Positions 23,735 through 35,327 of a stretch of 64,000 nt of DNA are shown here, piece after piece. Each line of letters opens with the position of its first letter. The stretch's first letter is position 1. The notes under the pieces are model-generated. The model ran no database searches. It saw only the letters and a list, made by a program, of their open reading frames with translations, and was not told the origin of the DNA. The translations under genes and the position numbers were made by a program. Source of the DNA: Moniliophthora roreri (Eukaryota > Basidiomycota > Agaricomycetes > Agaricales > Marasmiaceae). Location of the stretch: positions 62,001 to 126,000 of the forward strand of contig LATX02000057.1 in assembly GCA_001466705.2 (NCBI GenBank), in the 5' to 3' direction.

Positions 23735-25341
23735 TCAGTTATAATGCTTCACCACAACTCCATTGATCACTTCTTCCTCGATGCTTTCCTCTCCTGCTTT
23801 CTGACTGGCCTTCAGTTCTGTCTGGCCATACGCCGATGTCCTGCTTTTTCGCCACATCTCCATGGTTGGGGCATCCTTGTCTTCGAATCTCCTCTTGATA
23901 CCAACACGTTTGAGGACCGGGCTGTCGAGTAGCGCTCCGCCCGAGGCTGGAGTAAGTTTGATGTCGTCGTCTGTCATGCAGAAGTAGAAGACGCCGAGGC
24001 GTGTGGCATGTCGCTGGTCTGGGGGCGGCTGGACGACACGATGGATGGTTGCACGGTAGAACCCGCCTGTAAGGAACTCCATGGCGTCACCTGCATTGAT
24101 AACCTACAACAACCTCGTCAATGCCATCAAGATGTAACGAAAATATGGTCACCTACCAGCGCGTTTTCAATGTGTTTCACCCAACGCCACCTTCCGTCAG
24201 GACTTAGTATTTGAAGCGCTGCGACAGGTTGACTGTACAAGATAGTGATGGTACCAATATCTAAATACGTGTCTATCAAAGGAGCGTGGCTGAACGCATG
24301 ATCACATACCCGTATGCCCCTTCAACCATACATTCTTGGATTTGCTTTCTTCTTCCTCCGTACGAGGGAAGCTGTCGTGTCAGATTTTGCATTCAATTGT
24401 GCTGGTTTACTGGGTCCAGATGGTCTACCTACTACTTCATGAAGCGGACTACGTGGCTGGTCAGCGAGGTGAAAACGGAAAGGAGCGAGGGCGTACCATA
24501 TGTTTCTCCCACTGCTGAGAAGTTGTGCATGTCGACAAAAGTTTCCTCAGGAATCTGGAGACCCAGTGCAAGGAGCCTGGCCGAAAGTTCAGCTCCATAG
24601 GCCACGGATAAGTCATAAAGGCTCTACCGTAGTATGGGATGTAGAACATTGAACTGATTTTGACGCGCAAATGCCTCGATTTCTGGAAGGAATGGGCATA
24701 AGGCCTCGGGGTGCCCGCGTTTAGTTACGTCACGATTGACTGGCACGTGGGGTAAGTGTTTGTGCGTTAGCTTTCGAGGTCTACCGACTACATACTGTTG
24801 TATACTTCTATCTGGTCCCTCACGCCTCCGTCAATATGCTGAGCATGTTGTGAGCCAAAAATTCAGATCACTAAGTGCACCACAGACTCACCCAATACTC
24901 CCGAAGTTTATACCCTTGATAAGAACCTGTTATTTTCATTGTACCTTCGTATCGTTTCTTCTCTTCGAGTGACACCTGATCAAACGGAACATTGGCTATA
25001 TCGAAGATACGTTCCATCTGTCCAGTCAGATCGAAGTTCAGCCGCATACGTAGAAGATCCCAAGTTTTACGCACTTGTTCGGCACTGTATCCGTGATTAA
25101 TAGCATAAAGAAATCCATGAGTAGTCATTGCCTCACGAACTTGGTCCGCAAGAGCGCCACGAGTCTCAGGACTTGCCCGCGCCTGCGCCAGATCGATGAT
25201 CGGGAGGTCGGCATATTCAACTGGGGGAGAAAGTCTAAGTCATTCTGTCACTCTAAAAGGACGAAACGCACGATGCTCCTTCGTTGCTTCTGCAGGAACA
25301 TAATGAGGGACTCGGGGACGCTGAGTATCCACACTAGGCAT
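23735..25341 (-). CDS. 2-oxoglutarate/Fe(II)-dependent oxygenase (isopenicillin N synthase-like)
   Basis: About 370 residues from roughly eight exons. Start at 25341 gives MPSVDTQRPRVPHYVP and, after an intron, LEYADLPIIDLAQARASPE, the usual beginning of the DIOX_N region, then GFLYAINHGYS. The iron triad is readable: HTD in LKGHTDIGTITIL (the Asp codon is split by an intron near 24250-24305) and the distal His in ATIHRVVQPP, with the 2-oxoglutarate Arg in ATRLGVFYF. Such enzymes act in secondary metabolism or hormone-like catabolism; the substrate cannot be read. The downstream neighbour on the same strand is a GH12 glucanase with no obvious functional link. Confidence 0.88.
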
Positions 25342-25561
25342 TGTCTGAGTCTTATGATGAAATTATCGCTCTCGAACAAAGTGGGGGAGAACTTTATATA
25401 GCGTGAAAGTGGACGAGATGACGCCATCCTGAGCATCTTTCCCAAACATCTCGTTGCTCCAGTTCTCATGACTGACGGGTGCACGTAACGCTGAGAGAAC
25501 ACTACCATCAGAACTGAGTACGAGCAGGCATCTGACATTCTCATTCTGTGTACATGCAACC

Positions 25562-26732
25562 CTAGGCTGTAGCAATCGCGACACTATAATTTGATGTGAT
25601 TAAATTTGCTTGTCCCGTGAAAGGTTCGGTCCCAGCTTGAATTGATTGGATATACTGTCAAGTGAAATTCGGTCAACCAGAGCGTGACTATAAACACCTG
25701 AGAAAGTTATACCTGGGTAGGTTCAACGCTTTGATTGTCGATGATATATTCTGGAAGAACACAAGTCAGTTGTTATCGGACGTCCGAATTGAAGGCGCAC
25801 TGAAGAAGTCGTTCAAATCGACGTTGAAGTCCTTGATCTCGCCATCCTTAGCGACGAAAGACAAGACCTCCCAATTGGTGTTTGGCCCACGCCAGAGATC
25901 CCATGTATGGCCCACTAGAGAGACGCCCGTTGTGACCGGCGAACCAACCGGTTGAATTCTTTTCATGAATCAGAACGCAGGCGTAGAAAATCCGTCAAAA
26001 GCACACACCCTCCAAGGCCAGAAAGCCAAATCATTCTTTGTAGAAATTATGATGGGTTAAGAGTGCGTAGACTGAATGAATTGATTCCTTACATCTCAAA
26101 CGATGAATTGGCCGACGCCGGAGTGCCTGTAGGCGGTACACCGGTCCAAATATCATATCTGTGGCGGGATGAGCAAGATGTTTGTTCGCCGTGTACTTAA
26201 AGTCGCTTACGCAACATCTGCTCTTATACCTTCTGACTGACTTTCGTAGTTCCAGCTCCAAGTAGTCGGGGCCGAAACAACATCTTGCAGCTTAAGTGAG
26301 ATGGGATATGCAACAGTCCAATTGAGTGATGAGTTGATTTGAAAGTCAGAGAAGATGCACCTGTACACCTTTGGCTACGGTGGACTCGGCGTTCGCGTCT
26401 AGGGATTCATTTGCTCAGCGGCGAATACAAATGTGTGAAAACCACTTACAGCTCTTGACACTATTGGGACCGTTTTGCCAGGTGTATTTGGTCGACCAAG
26501 AGACGATATTCCCATCTGCGCGGATTAAAGTTGAATTCTGGGAGCCAACACCAGCCTCTACGAGAAGTATGAGTCTATGTCAATCATTGCGGTATATTGA
26601 CTTACGGCGTCCCCATAGATTTTGACAGAGGTTACAATTGCCGGCCGCCATACATTGGAACGGACCAGTAATGGTCTGTCCCACCGATAAAAGTGGGAGG
26701 ACGAGAAAGCCAATCGAAATAGAGAGATACAT
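25562..26732 (-). CDS. Glycoside hydrolase family 12 endoglucanase/xyloglucanase, secreted
   Basis: Start at 26732 gives a signal peptide (MYLSISIGFLVLPLLSVG) and then TITGPFQCMAAGNCNLCQNLWG. GH12 marks follow across six exons: WSTKYTWQNGPNSVKSC, YDIWTG, NSSFEIMIWLSGLGG (catalytic nucleophile Glu region, codon split by an intron at about 26030-26080), GHTWDLWRGPNTNWEVLSFV, and near the C-terminus YIQSIQAGTEPFTG (second catalytic Glu) ending NYSVAIATA. About 250 residues, normal for the family. Cleaves beta-1,4-glucan or xyloglucan outside the cell, consistent with a plant-litter or wood-degrading lifestyle. Confidence 0.9.
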
Positions 26733-27517
26733 GCCAGTGACCTGAGAGTCGAATTTATTAGGGGGAAGCTGTTTCAGCCCTCAGGCTTTATACGCAGGGC
26801 GCGTGATGCTCCTGAGAATAACCTTCAGATAGGGGGGCTGTAAAAGGTGTTTCTTCGCAAGTTCATATGGTTCAAAACCTGTCGAATAGCACGACTTTTT
26901 TCCGCGAGTTCTGTGCTGAATAGGCGTTAAAAATATGGACGGCGTTTGTTGAGGAGTCAAGCTGCATTCTTCAGCACATCGCGTTCCGAAGTTGAGGAGA
27001 CGTATCCCCGAATCATCATAGGTACTCTTGCCGTGCAGTTACAGCAGCAGTATCGCGTTATGTGTGTCGTGTGTAATCAATGAATGGCGTTTTTCGCTTG
27101 AAGGCTCCCATGTGGGCGTAACTAACTAACCGATTATATAAATTGAGTATTTGGTCCACGAAGATCTGAATATGACGTACGGTGTCAAGCGCCAGCTTTT
27201 GAACCTTACCTTCGTTCGAGTCCCATGTCTCGTTGACATGCACATTCTTGAGTATGCTTGGAAGTGGGAGATGACTGAATGACCCGCCACGGGATGTTGT
27301 CAGCAGTGATGGTGAACGGGTGAACGTGGAAGCTGAAGCTGAAGAGCCGATAGCACCGCCACTTAATAATCTGTGACACTATTACTGCGCTCAGCTGTAC
27401 CCTTGTGCAGCTCCACCGTCGTCGTCAGAGACGACTTCCGGCATATATCTAATCCTTTATCTCGACGAACCGGCCTGAACGCCCCTCTCCACCCACACTT
27501 CTTTACACTCGACCACC
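26733..27517. other. Divergent intergenic region
   Basis: Promoter space between the GH12 gene (leftward) and the eisosome gene (rightward). The open frame at 27058-27243 minus has no recognisable domain. No repeats or RNA genes were seen. Confidence 0.4.
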
Positions 27518-30500
27518 ATGTTTAAGAGCGCAGCTACCAAACTTGCGCATAATACGACTATTCCTTCGCTAGGCGGGAATAGTGACCTCAGACCATTACA
27601 AGATCTTATTACGGCTGAGAAACTTGTCCTGAGCTCGTGAGTAGTGTCGATAACTGGTCGGTCAAGGGGCTGATCGGTTCGCAGATTGCAGAAACTCAGT
27701 GCTGACTTCACTAAGGCTGCTGAATCGTTACGAACATGGGGAATGGGAGAAGGGGATGATTTGGGGGTGCGTTGTCTTTTGAATTCTGGAAGAGATCATT
27801 ACTGATTGTGGAGTGACAGGACGTCCTGAGTGCTTCCACTAACCTTCTCAATTACTTTTCTAATGCACTTGCTCAATATGCAACACACGAGCATTCAATC
27901 CGGGAACATCTGAAAGCAATCCGAACCCGTGAAGAGAATCTTGATGAACTTAAACGACGACGAAAAGCTCTTCATAGTAAGGCTGATGCTGCCGAGAAGA
28001 AATTAAGCAGGATGAGCCCAGAGCACAAGAATCTTTCGCTACAGACAGACACTTTGAATCGATTACGGGAGGAGATACGAATGATGGACTCCGAGATAAT
28101 GACCGAGGAAGCCGCTTTGGGTGACTTCAAACGGTCCAAGACAAGGGCTCTCTTGGGCTTGAAGTTTGGTGGTCTTCTGGAATGTTGCGAAAAAGGAACT
28201 GTGAGTAACTTTTTGAGTCGGAACTTACGTCGAGCTGATCGATAGTCATAGATCGCTGGAGAATTTGGAAAGTTAGTAGTTATGGTACGCATTCTTTTGT
28301 GTGATTCCCAATGATGCTATGTTGATCACAGAAAACAGGAAATACCTGATGTTGTTACCCAACCAGGAATGGCTCGACCGATGTATACTGGTCAGCAGAA
28401 CGTGTACGGTCTTCTCCAGGAAGCACAACATTGTGTGGGGGAAATAGCATTCTCAACTGTACCAGCTGCCGAACCGCGTCTTCCTCGACCTCCACATGAA
28501 AATAGACCGAGCGATAATATACACGACAATGTGCCTGCATCTGCGATGCGCAGTGAGGGTGGGTTCAGCGGTAACGATGGCTATCTTCCTGCACCACAGA
28601 ATACGGGTTCAGGCCATTTCATGGACGTATCTGATATGTCAACTAGTACCTTTCTGAGCGGTGCTCCCTCATCCATTTCGCCTACAACAGCATCTCGATT
28701 CTCTCCCCCTCCCCAGATTCCTCATCCTTCTCAACCACCTTTCCCTCAAATCGAACAAGCTTCGAGGAGCACAGATGACTTTGGAGCTAGCCCTCCGCAA
28801 CCAGATTCCAAGAATCTTCCTGGAGGTGGCCGTTTTGCCACCTTCCCAGTGAAAACACATACATCACAAGGAAGCACCTCTGCTGGATACCAACTTCGAG
28901 ATGAGCCCCCATTGCTACACCATGCTAGTACCGAAGACGATTCGTTCTCTTCGTCTATCGCTGCTGCACTTAATGACGGGCGCAGTAGTCTTGATGGGCC
29001 TGCACCTTCATATACAACACATCAAATACATACTAGTTACGGTCAGGATCCGCCGAGAAGTCGATCTCCACCGACTATAGCACCACCTGCCGCTATGGGA
29101 AGCCCATGGGAAAATGCACAGTCGCCAATGGCATCCAGAGACCTTGTGTCTGGAGCAGATGGGAAACGACGAGCGCAAGACGATCAATCTGACGAAGGCG
29201 GCTTAGCTTACGACAGGTCTGATATAGAGACTGCACATCAAAGCAAACATGAAAGCAGGCACGTGCGGTTTGGCGAAATCAGCGATGTTGACACAGAGTT
29301 GAGGAAGAGGCACGAAGCAGAGAGGTTGATGCTCGAACCCATCAACACAGACGTTATCCCAGACGCAAACGCACCAAGAGCATCACCGAGGCGGGTGCCT
29401 CCACCGACTTTGTCGCCGGAGGAGGAAGAGAAGGAACTTAATGCAGCGGCTGCTAGAGAAATTAGTCGAGAGCTGGATGCGTTGAACTTCAGTGCACAAG
29501 GAAGCATTCGCGGGGGCAGGTCGGATGACATTCTTCCTAGTCCAGTCCGTGGCAGAAACGACTCCTTCGGTGGACCAGTGTCGCCAATCAACAGAGAACC
29601 GTCGCCGCTTTTACCTCCTTCGGCGCCTTTCGTCAACCGTGGACCTTCACCAAGACCAGAATCTCTTCCCTCTTCACCTGTGGTGGCAGCACCACAATCT
29701 CCTATAGGCCAGTCGCCTTTGGCCAATAATCCTCCTGCTGTTTCACCATATGTACCCGATTCTCACCGCACGGCATCACCTCCAGTCTCACCAGTTCGTG
29801 AAACATCATCCAGTCCTATATCACCAAAGGCACCTTCACCTGTTCTCCCCCTACCTACTATCAATATGCCCGAGCGCTCGTCATCGTCGTTCTCGTCCCT
29901 AAGGGGCGGTGCTTCGCCGTATCAGACGCCACCAGAATTCCCCAGATCTCCCCTTGGGACTCGCTCGACGTCTTCATTAGTCGACAGAAGCCCTGGTGCA
30001 TCACCAGCTCCGCCACCAGCTGGTACCCGCACGATATCCGCAGCGGCATTCAGACGCCCTGCTAAAACAGGAAGTGATGCTGGTTCCATTGGAGGTGGAA
30101 TTGGGGGCGGCGGGCTGGGTCAAGGATTAGCTGATACCAGCCCGTTGCATTTGAAGAAACGGCTTCCTTCGTCGCCTTATCCGCCACAACGTCCAGGTAG
30201 TTCTGGCAACCAAGCACCTGGCGCAGGCACAGGGCGCGAACGCTCCGACTCCCAAATGTCTACTCAGCAACCGGTGACCTCGAGCCCTCCTCACCCACCG
30301 CCTAACTATTCAGAACGCGATGCCGACGATCAATTTGACCTCTCGGCATACACATCAGATCCAGCACCAGGTCTCGGTAGTCCGGTGCGTTCTGACTTTG
30401 GGAGTCTTGGCCAGATGAGGGTGGCTAATCCAGAAGATGAACGCGATTATAATAACCATTATTCATTACCTCCTGGTGCTGCTCCTGCTACCCCAGGTGG

Positions 30501-30549
30501 ATACCGAGATGGAAGATTTGCGACAAATTTGGAGAATGAATTAAGATGA
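27518..30549 (+). CDS. Eisosome Pil1/Lsp1-type BAR protein with a long disordered C-terminal extension
   Basis: The first ATG in a strong context (ACCACCATG) starts MFKSAATKLAHNTTIPSLGG, followed by PLQDLITAEKLVL, LQKLSADFTKAAESLRTWG and a long helical segment (EHLKAIRTREENLDELK to LRALLGLKFGGLLECCEKG-type ending), the Pil1 BAR-like domain that bends the plasma membrane into eisosomes. Introns lie near 27637-27685, 27768-27820, 28201-28251 and 28285-28331. After PDVVTQPGM the protein continues for about 700 residues rich in Pro, Ser and Gly, with an acidic-basic patch (ELRKRHEAERL) in the middle. Yeast Pil1 is about 340 residues, so this is a long basidiomycete form. The BAR part is firm; the tail's role is unknown, perhaps phospho-regulated scaffolding. 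Confidence 0.85.
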
Positions 30550-30813
30550 TGGGGCAGTGGTCAGAAATGTGTATCAATATTATATGTTATTTACGTCTGG
30601 GTTCTTGTCTATGATTTTTCTTAACATTTTCCATGCATTGGACTATTTACTTGCAGTCACTCGTAGTCTCTCAAAAACACATTTTTCCTTGAATATCTGC
30701 AACAGCCCGAAATGGAAGTCATTTTGCACTGCCACACATGACGCTCCTTGATTCACCTTGAATCAGCGTACGGCTCTTCCAAGCTCACCTTTTCCTTCCT
30801 GACCACTCTTGAG

Positions 30814-31199
30814 ATGGCTTTGATTGAGGTATTATCTCAACTCCTTCGGAGGATCTGATACTGAAATGGCCTGCAGGTCATTGCTAACGACCGTCTCGGA
30901 CGCAAAGGTGTGCAGACTACCTTCGCCACATACCCAGCACTAATTTCATATCGCACCTAGTCCGAGTCAAATGCAGCCCAGATGACACTGTTGGAGATTT
31001 AAAGAAGCTTATTGCTGCTCAGACTGGTACCGATCACACGAAAATCCAGCTGAAGAAGTGGTGCGTGCTTGTATCTTTACGAATGACTTGTGCTGCTTGT
31101 CAATGACTGGGTTCCTTCACCAGGTATACGATATACAAAGATCACATTACACTGGCTGACTACGAGATCCACGATGGGATGAGTTTGGAGATGTACTGA
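30814..31199 (+). CDS. HUB1: Ubiquitin-like splicing modifier Hub1/UBL5
   Basis: Four tiny exons give 74 residues: [32 protein letters not shown] and so on to [19 protein letters not shown]. This aligns over its full length with UBL5/Hub1, which binds HIND motifs in spliceosomal Snu66 and Prp38 without covalent attachment. Introns are 30829-30877, 30908-30960, about 31062-31124, all GT-AG. The protein ends MSLEMY, lacking the double Tyr plus one residue found at the end of yeast and human proteins. Confidence 0.93.
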
Positions 31200-31345
31200 G
31201 CTGTCAAGTGACTGGAGTGCGAAAGACCGCGAGTGTCAATGCTCTATACGCAGCATGTAGGTTTAGTTCTTGAATGCTGGGATTGTGCGTTGTATTCTTC
31301 ATTACACCCAGACACTATTAGGGAAACCTATTATACAAGATGCTA

Positions 31346-33281
31346 TCACATACCACTAGGGTTGTCATTGAAATAATTCCCTTCGAGCGCATGTTCCCAG
31401 TAGTCCTCTAATTCACTCGCCAATCCGTACTTGCCCATCAAAAAGTTCGTTTGGACCTCATCCGCCTTCTCTCGTTGAAAGATGGCCTGTGGAACAGGCG
31501 GTAATGTCTGAAAAACACTCCGCCCAGCATCAACTTGCTGCAAGTACTCCTCTTGGGCCAGGCTCGAAGAGTATTTCTTTTCTGACTCGATCATCTTCTC
31601 AATCGACCCGTATGTTCGAATGAATTTGAGCGCCCTAGCGGGACCGATATTTTTGATTCTTTGAGAAAAGTCCGTCCCTAGTAGCAAAGCGAAATCGATG
31701 TACATGTCGCGGGTGAGTTGAAGCATCGTTCGCACATCAGCACCAGAGACGACGGTCAAGGGTTCTCTACGGTTGGTGATGTTTCGAACGAGCGGAGCTT
31801 CGTATATCAGGACGTCCTAAAAGGGTCCAGTGTCATTCAAAGAGTTCAAACACGAGAGAAGCGCTTACGGTGTCTTCACTTGCCACGTAATCGGCGTGTC
31901 CGTTCAATACCAGTGATGCAGCGACTGCTTCAGCCTCGACTGCACCTTCGGTATCAATACAAGTGACTCCCATCGCCTTGATAAGCTCTTTCGATTCGTT
32001 GTATTGCTGACTGGTAGGAGGACGTGAGCTGCGTTTGTAGATTTCCGATAGTAGGAAGCTCTTTTTCGTCAACGTGGTGAGCATATCACTCGGTGAGATC
32101 CCATCTATTGGCTGGAGGTCGACTCGTGAATCGAAAAGAGCTGCTACCGTGTCCCAGAAATTTCCCTCTTCTACCGTCAGCTGGGCTTGCGTCTTCGATA
32201 TTTCGTATTCAGCCTTGGCGGCTTCAGCATCCGAGTCTGGTGCACTGGTCGTCTGACGAGATGCATGATAAATGGATGTGACCTTGAAGATACTTTTACG
32301 GTATTCGCTGTATAGGGACGCGACTACTTTCGAGACCTCAAATGGCAAGGGTTCATCTGGTAGTGGTGTCACATCAGCCTCCATGAGGCTGGAGGTAGTG
32401 GTATGCGGTGTTGGTGTAGCATGAATGTGGGACGCAGAAGGATTGTAAACGTCGGAAAGAGAAGCTAGTATCTCCTCGTCGGCAAATGGGTCACCGGGCC
32501 AGTTCATTGTTTCGTCGTGGATGTCATGACTTGGTGCCAAGGCCGAGACATCCTCTGGACCTGCAGACACCGAAACGGTTGAGAGCCAGAACGGATCTTT
32601 TGGGTCAAAAGGAGGTATAGCTATATGATCATCAGCTTGAACTGTCTTGTTGTCAAAGATCGTATCGTCTGTCGTGTCCACATTTTGAGATTTGACTTGT
32701 TGGAGTATGTCCGAAAGTCGGCTTCTTTCAGAGTCATTATTCCAGTCGAAACGCCGGAGTGCGCCCTGTAGGTGATTCAGCCTGTTCAACCGCTCCCTCT
32801 CTATGACTTCGCGTGCAGTAGCGAGTCGCTGTGCCTCCTTCCGTTTGAGTGCCTATTGAACTGTTCAGACTCGAGTAGGTTCAAGGGCAAAAAGTTGAAC
32901 TCACTTCTCGAGCTTTTGCAACATTCCTCTCTTTCCCGTCAAACACACAAATAGCTTCTACACTGTGATCTCTCAGTTCCTTGAGAATTCTATACCATCC
33001 CAACACATGTCGGTATGGGTGAGGAACTTGCGCAAAGTGTAGTCGCTGTGTTATAAGTGTTCCGTCACTGCGTAGGTTGGGATTAGTGAAGATTGGGTCG
33101 CTCGGTTTCAGCTGAGACTTACAGAACGATTCGTTTGCCCGAGAATCCCTTGAGTCGGTCAGGAAGCTGTTTGATCGCTTCTGGGCTGTCAAAAGGCCGT
33201 AATCAGCAAGTGGACGCAAGATAAAAGTCGAACGACCTACATTGTTTTCTGGATGAAAGGCGTCAGTCCCAAAACGCCCAT
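31346..33281 (-). CDS. Rad2/XPG/FEN1-superfamily nuclease-like protein
   Basis: Start at 33281 gives MGVLGLTPFIQKT, the classical N-terminal Gly-nucleophile region of FEN1/XPG proteins, then GKRIVLDGT (first metal Asp) and ICVFDGK. After a long acidic, low-complexity spacer (from NNDSERSRL to about residue 270) comes the I-domain: TEGAVEAEA and SEDTDVLIYEAP, with Glu and Asp ligands. The helix-hairpin region follows: LLGTDFSQRIKNIGPARALKFI. About 560 residues in seven exons. Catalytic acids appear intact. It is too long for FEN1 and lacks obvious XPG C-terminal parts; exact branch unknown. Confidence 0.8.
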
Positions 33282-33512
33282 GCGTGGGAAGATGGTGTTC
33301 TCGGACCAGAAATTTCTGTGACTTTTTGACCGTCACTCTCTACCGCTACGGCTTTTCTCAATTTTTAGTGAGTCTCTTGTCTCTCGATTCATGCTAAGTT
33401 TTTCTGACTTGCGTGAATAGAACAGTATGTCCTTTAAATCGTTCAGCAAAGTACTTGAATCATTTCGATTCGACAGAGTCCCCGGACTTTTTCACTCCTT
33501 AAGCGCGGACGC

Positions 33513-34979
33513 ATGCTGAACGTTGACAATGGTCTCCAGAACCCATCATGTCTAAGTGGATTAGACATTAGCACACTCTTCTCGCCTACGGCACGTCTAC
33601 CTGCTATCAAGCAGCTGGAATCACTACTATCCGAAGAGGGTCTAGAAAACCTCCACTCTTTACATGGTCACCTTTCATATCTTCGGCACATCTACAATCC
33701 TCCAGTGAGAGGTTCCCGAAGGATTCGGAGGGAGATGGTGTTCCCATTGCGACAGAAAGTGCTGGGTGCTGAACCGGAAACGTACTACCAACTGCCAAAT
33801 TCTAGTACAACCGAACTGCCATCTCTACGTACCGACGCTTTCGAACGATCTTACGCCCTTCGATGGCTCTCTGCCCTACTCAGAGCAGCTCAAAGGGTTG
33901 AAGTCTCGGAAGAAAACGACGAGACACGAAACAACCTGTTCGTTTCTCTCATCGACACAGCTGCTGCCCTTCTCGCATTATGTTCGGGCACATCAGGTGC
34001 AGGAGTCATTACTAGGGACTTTGTCTTCCGCGCCACACCTTCTGAATCCATTTCATCCCTCCCAACACATTCACGCTATCCCGAGCAGGTCGGTGTTACA
34101 CTGACCGATTGTTCACTGGATAACGCAGACTTTGGCTCGGTTGGTGCACAGACGTGGGGTGGTGCTTGTGTGCTTGCGGAGGAGATTGTCAGGACGCCGT
34201 GGATATTCTTTCCTGGGGTGGCTGCTGGAGCGAATAGCCAACAGCCTAACCCTTCTACACGGCATTTTAGGATATTAGAGCTTGGTGCGGGGACAGGGCT
34301 GGTTAGTCTTGTTACGACAAAGTTGATTCAGGGGATTATACAACCCGAATCCAAGATTGGAGAGGACTTGGGCCAACAGAGCAGAGTAGAGATTGTGGCG
34401 ACGGATTATTACCCGTCTGTCTTGAAGAATCTTGCTGCGAATGTGGAGGCCAATTTTCCGAATTTGGCACAGGGAAATGCTGAATCCCGAGTTTGCCTGT
34501 CAACGTGCGTTCTCGACTGGGAGGCATTCCATAATTCAGATCTATCGAGTCAGCAGACACCTCTCTCGCATCCCTTTGATCTTATTCTCGGGGCAGACAT
34601 TATCTACGAGCCGCTGCATGCGCAATGGATACGGCATTGTCTTGTAAAACTCCTTCGACGACCTTTGGTAGCACAGGCAAACACTGAACTCATAGCCTTT
34701 TTCCACCTCATGATACCCCTTCGACCCAGTTTTGTAGTCGAATCGGAGACGGTCGAAAGGGTTTTCCCTTTTGCGGATCTTCGTGAGGTTGATGCAGGTA
34801 CCTCTGAGGGTCATTTGGATTTGGTCATTTTTACTAAAGAGATTATTCTATGTGATGCCGCTGTTGCCACGGATGAGGCTGGAGATGACGTGCGTGAATA
34901 TAATATGGACGACGACGAGGGAGTACAGTATGCTTATTATATCATTGGGTGGGGACGACCGCAAGCTTGGTTGCTTTGA
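33513..34979 (+). CDS. METTL21-type (Methyltransf_16) putative protein methyltransferase
   Basis: One exon, 488 residues. A long N-terminal extension is followed by the Rossmann methyltransferase core: the AQTWGGACVLAEEI lead, motif I ILELGAGTGLVSL (SAM binding), VEIVATDYYPSVLKNL (motif II), and DLILGADIIYEPLH, the D-x-x-Y type signature of lysine methyltransferases in this group. It ends YAYYIIGWGRPQAWLL. Yeast relatives modify elongation factors; the target here is unknown. The divergent partner is the XPG-like gene, about 230 bp away. Confidence 0.82.
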   Translation: MLNVDNGLQNPSCLSGLDISTLFSPTARLPAIKQLESLLSEEGLENLHSLHGHLSYLRHIYNPPVRGSRRIRREMVFPLRQKVLGAEPETYYQLPNSSTTELPSLRTDAFERSYALRWLSALLRAAQRVEVSEENDETRNNLFVSLIDTAAALLALCSGTSGAGVITRDFVFRATPSESISSLPTHSRYPEQVGVTLTDCSLDNADFGSVGAQTWGGACVLAEEIVRTPWIFFPGVAAGANSQQPNPSTRHFRILELGAGTGLVSLVTTKLIQGIIQPESKIGEDLGQQSRVEIVATDYYPSVLKNLAANVEANFPNLAQGNAESRVCLSTCVLDWEAFHNSDLSSQQTPLSHPFDLILGADIIYEPLHAQWIRHCLVKLLRRPLVAQANTELIAFFHLMIPLRPSFVVESETVERVFPFADLREVDAGTSEGHLDLVIFTKEIILCDAAVATDEAGDDVREYNMDDDEGVQYAYYIIGWGRPQAWLL

Positions 34980-35327
34980 GAAGGGAGGCTTTCGTTTTGG
35001 ATCTTTGGGTCTTTGGGTTTTTCATTTGGGACGATGGGTTCTATCAGGATTCACGTCAAAGGGGATTTTATAGACTTGGGCATCAGACAGCACATTTGTA
35101 GCATTCATTGTATATGATTAGCGGGCTTCATGAGGGTATTAGCAACTGCGGTACTCAAAGACGTCAACTGAAGTTACCTGTAAAGATTGGAAAGACTTGA
35201 GTCTTGTTAGAATGCAAGTTGAACGGATGGCTGAGTTCAGCGTGTAGCGTGTCAGAGTCGCGTTGTGGTCATTGTCGAGTGATGGCCGCGGCGTTGTTCC
35301 TTCTCCACGATCACTATCAAGCAGGTG
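34980..35327. other. Intergenic region
   Basis: This runs from the stop of the methyltransferase to the start of the TRAPPC11 gene. It must hold the 3' end of one and promoter of the other. No separate feature was seen. Confidence 0.4.

Noticed and set aside
29238..29726. 162-residue minus-strand frame inside the eisosome gene tail
   Set aside because: Gly/Ser-rich reverse reading of a Pro/Ser-rich coding region; no start context and no homology features.
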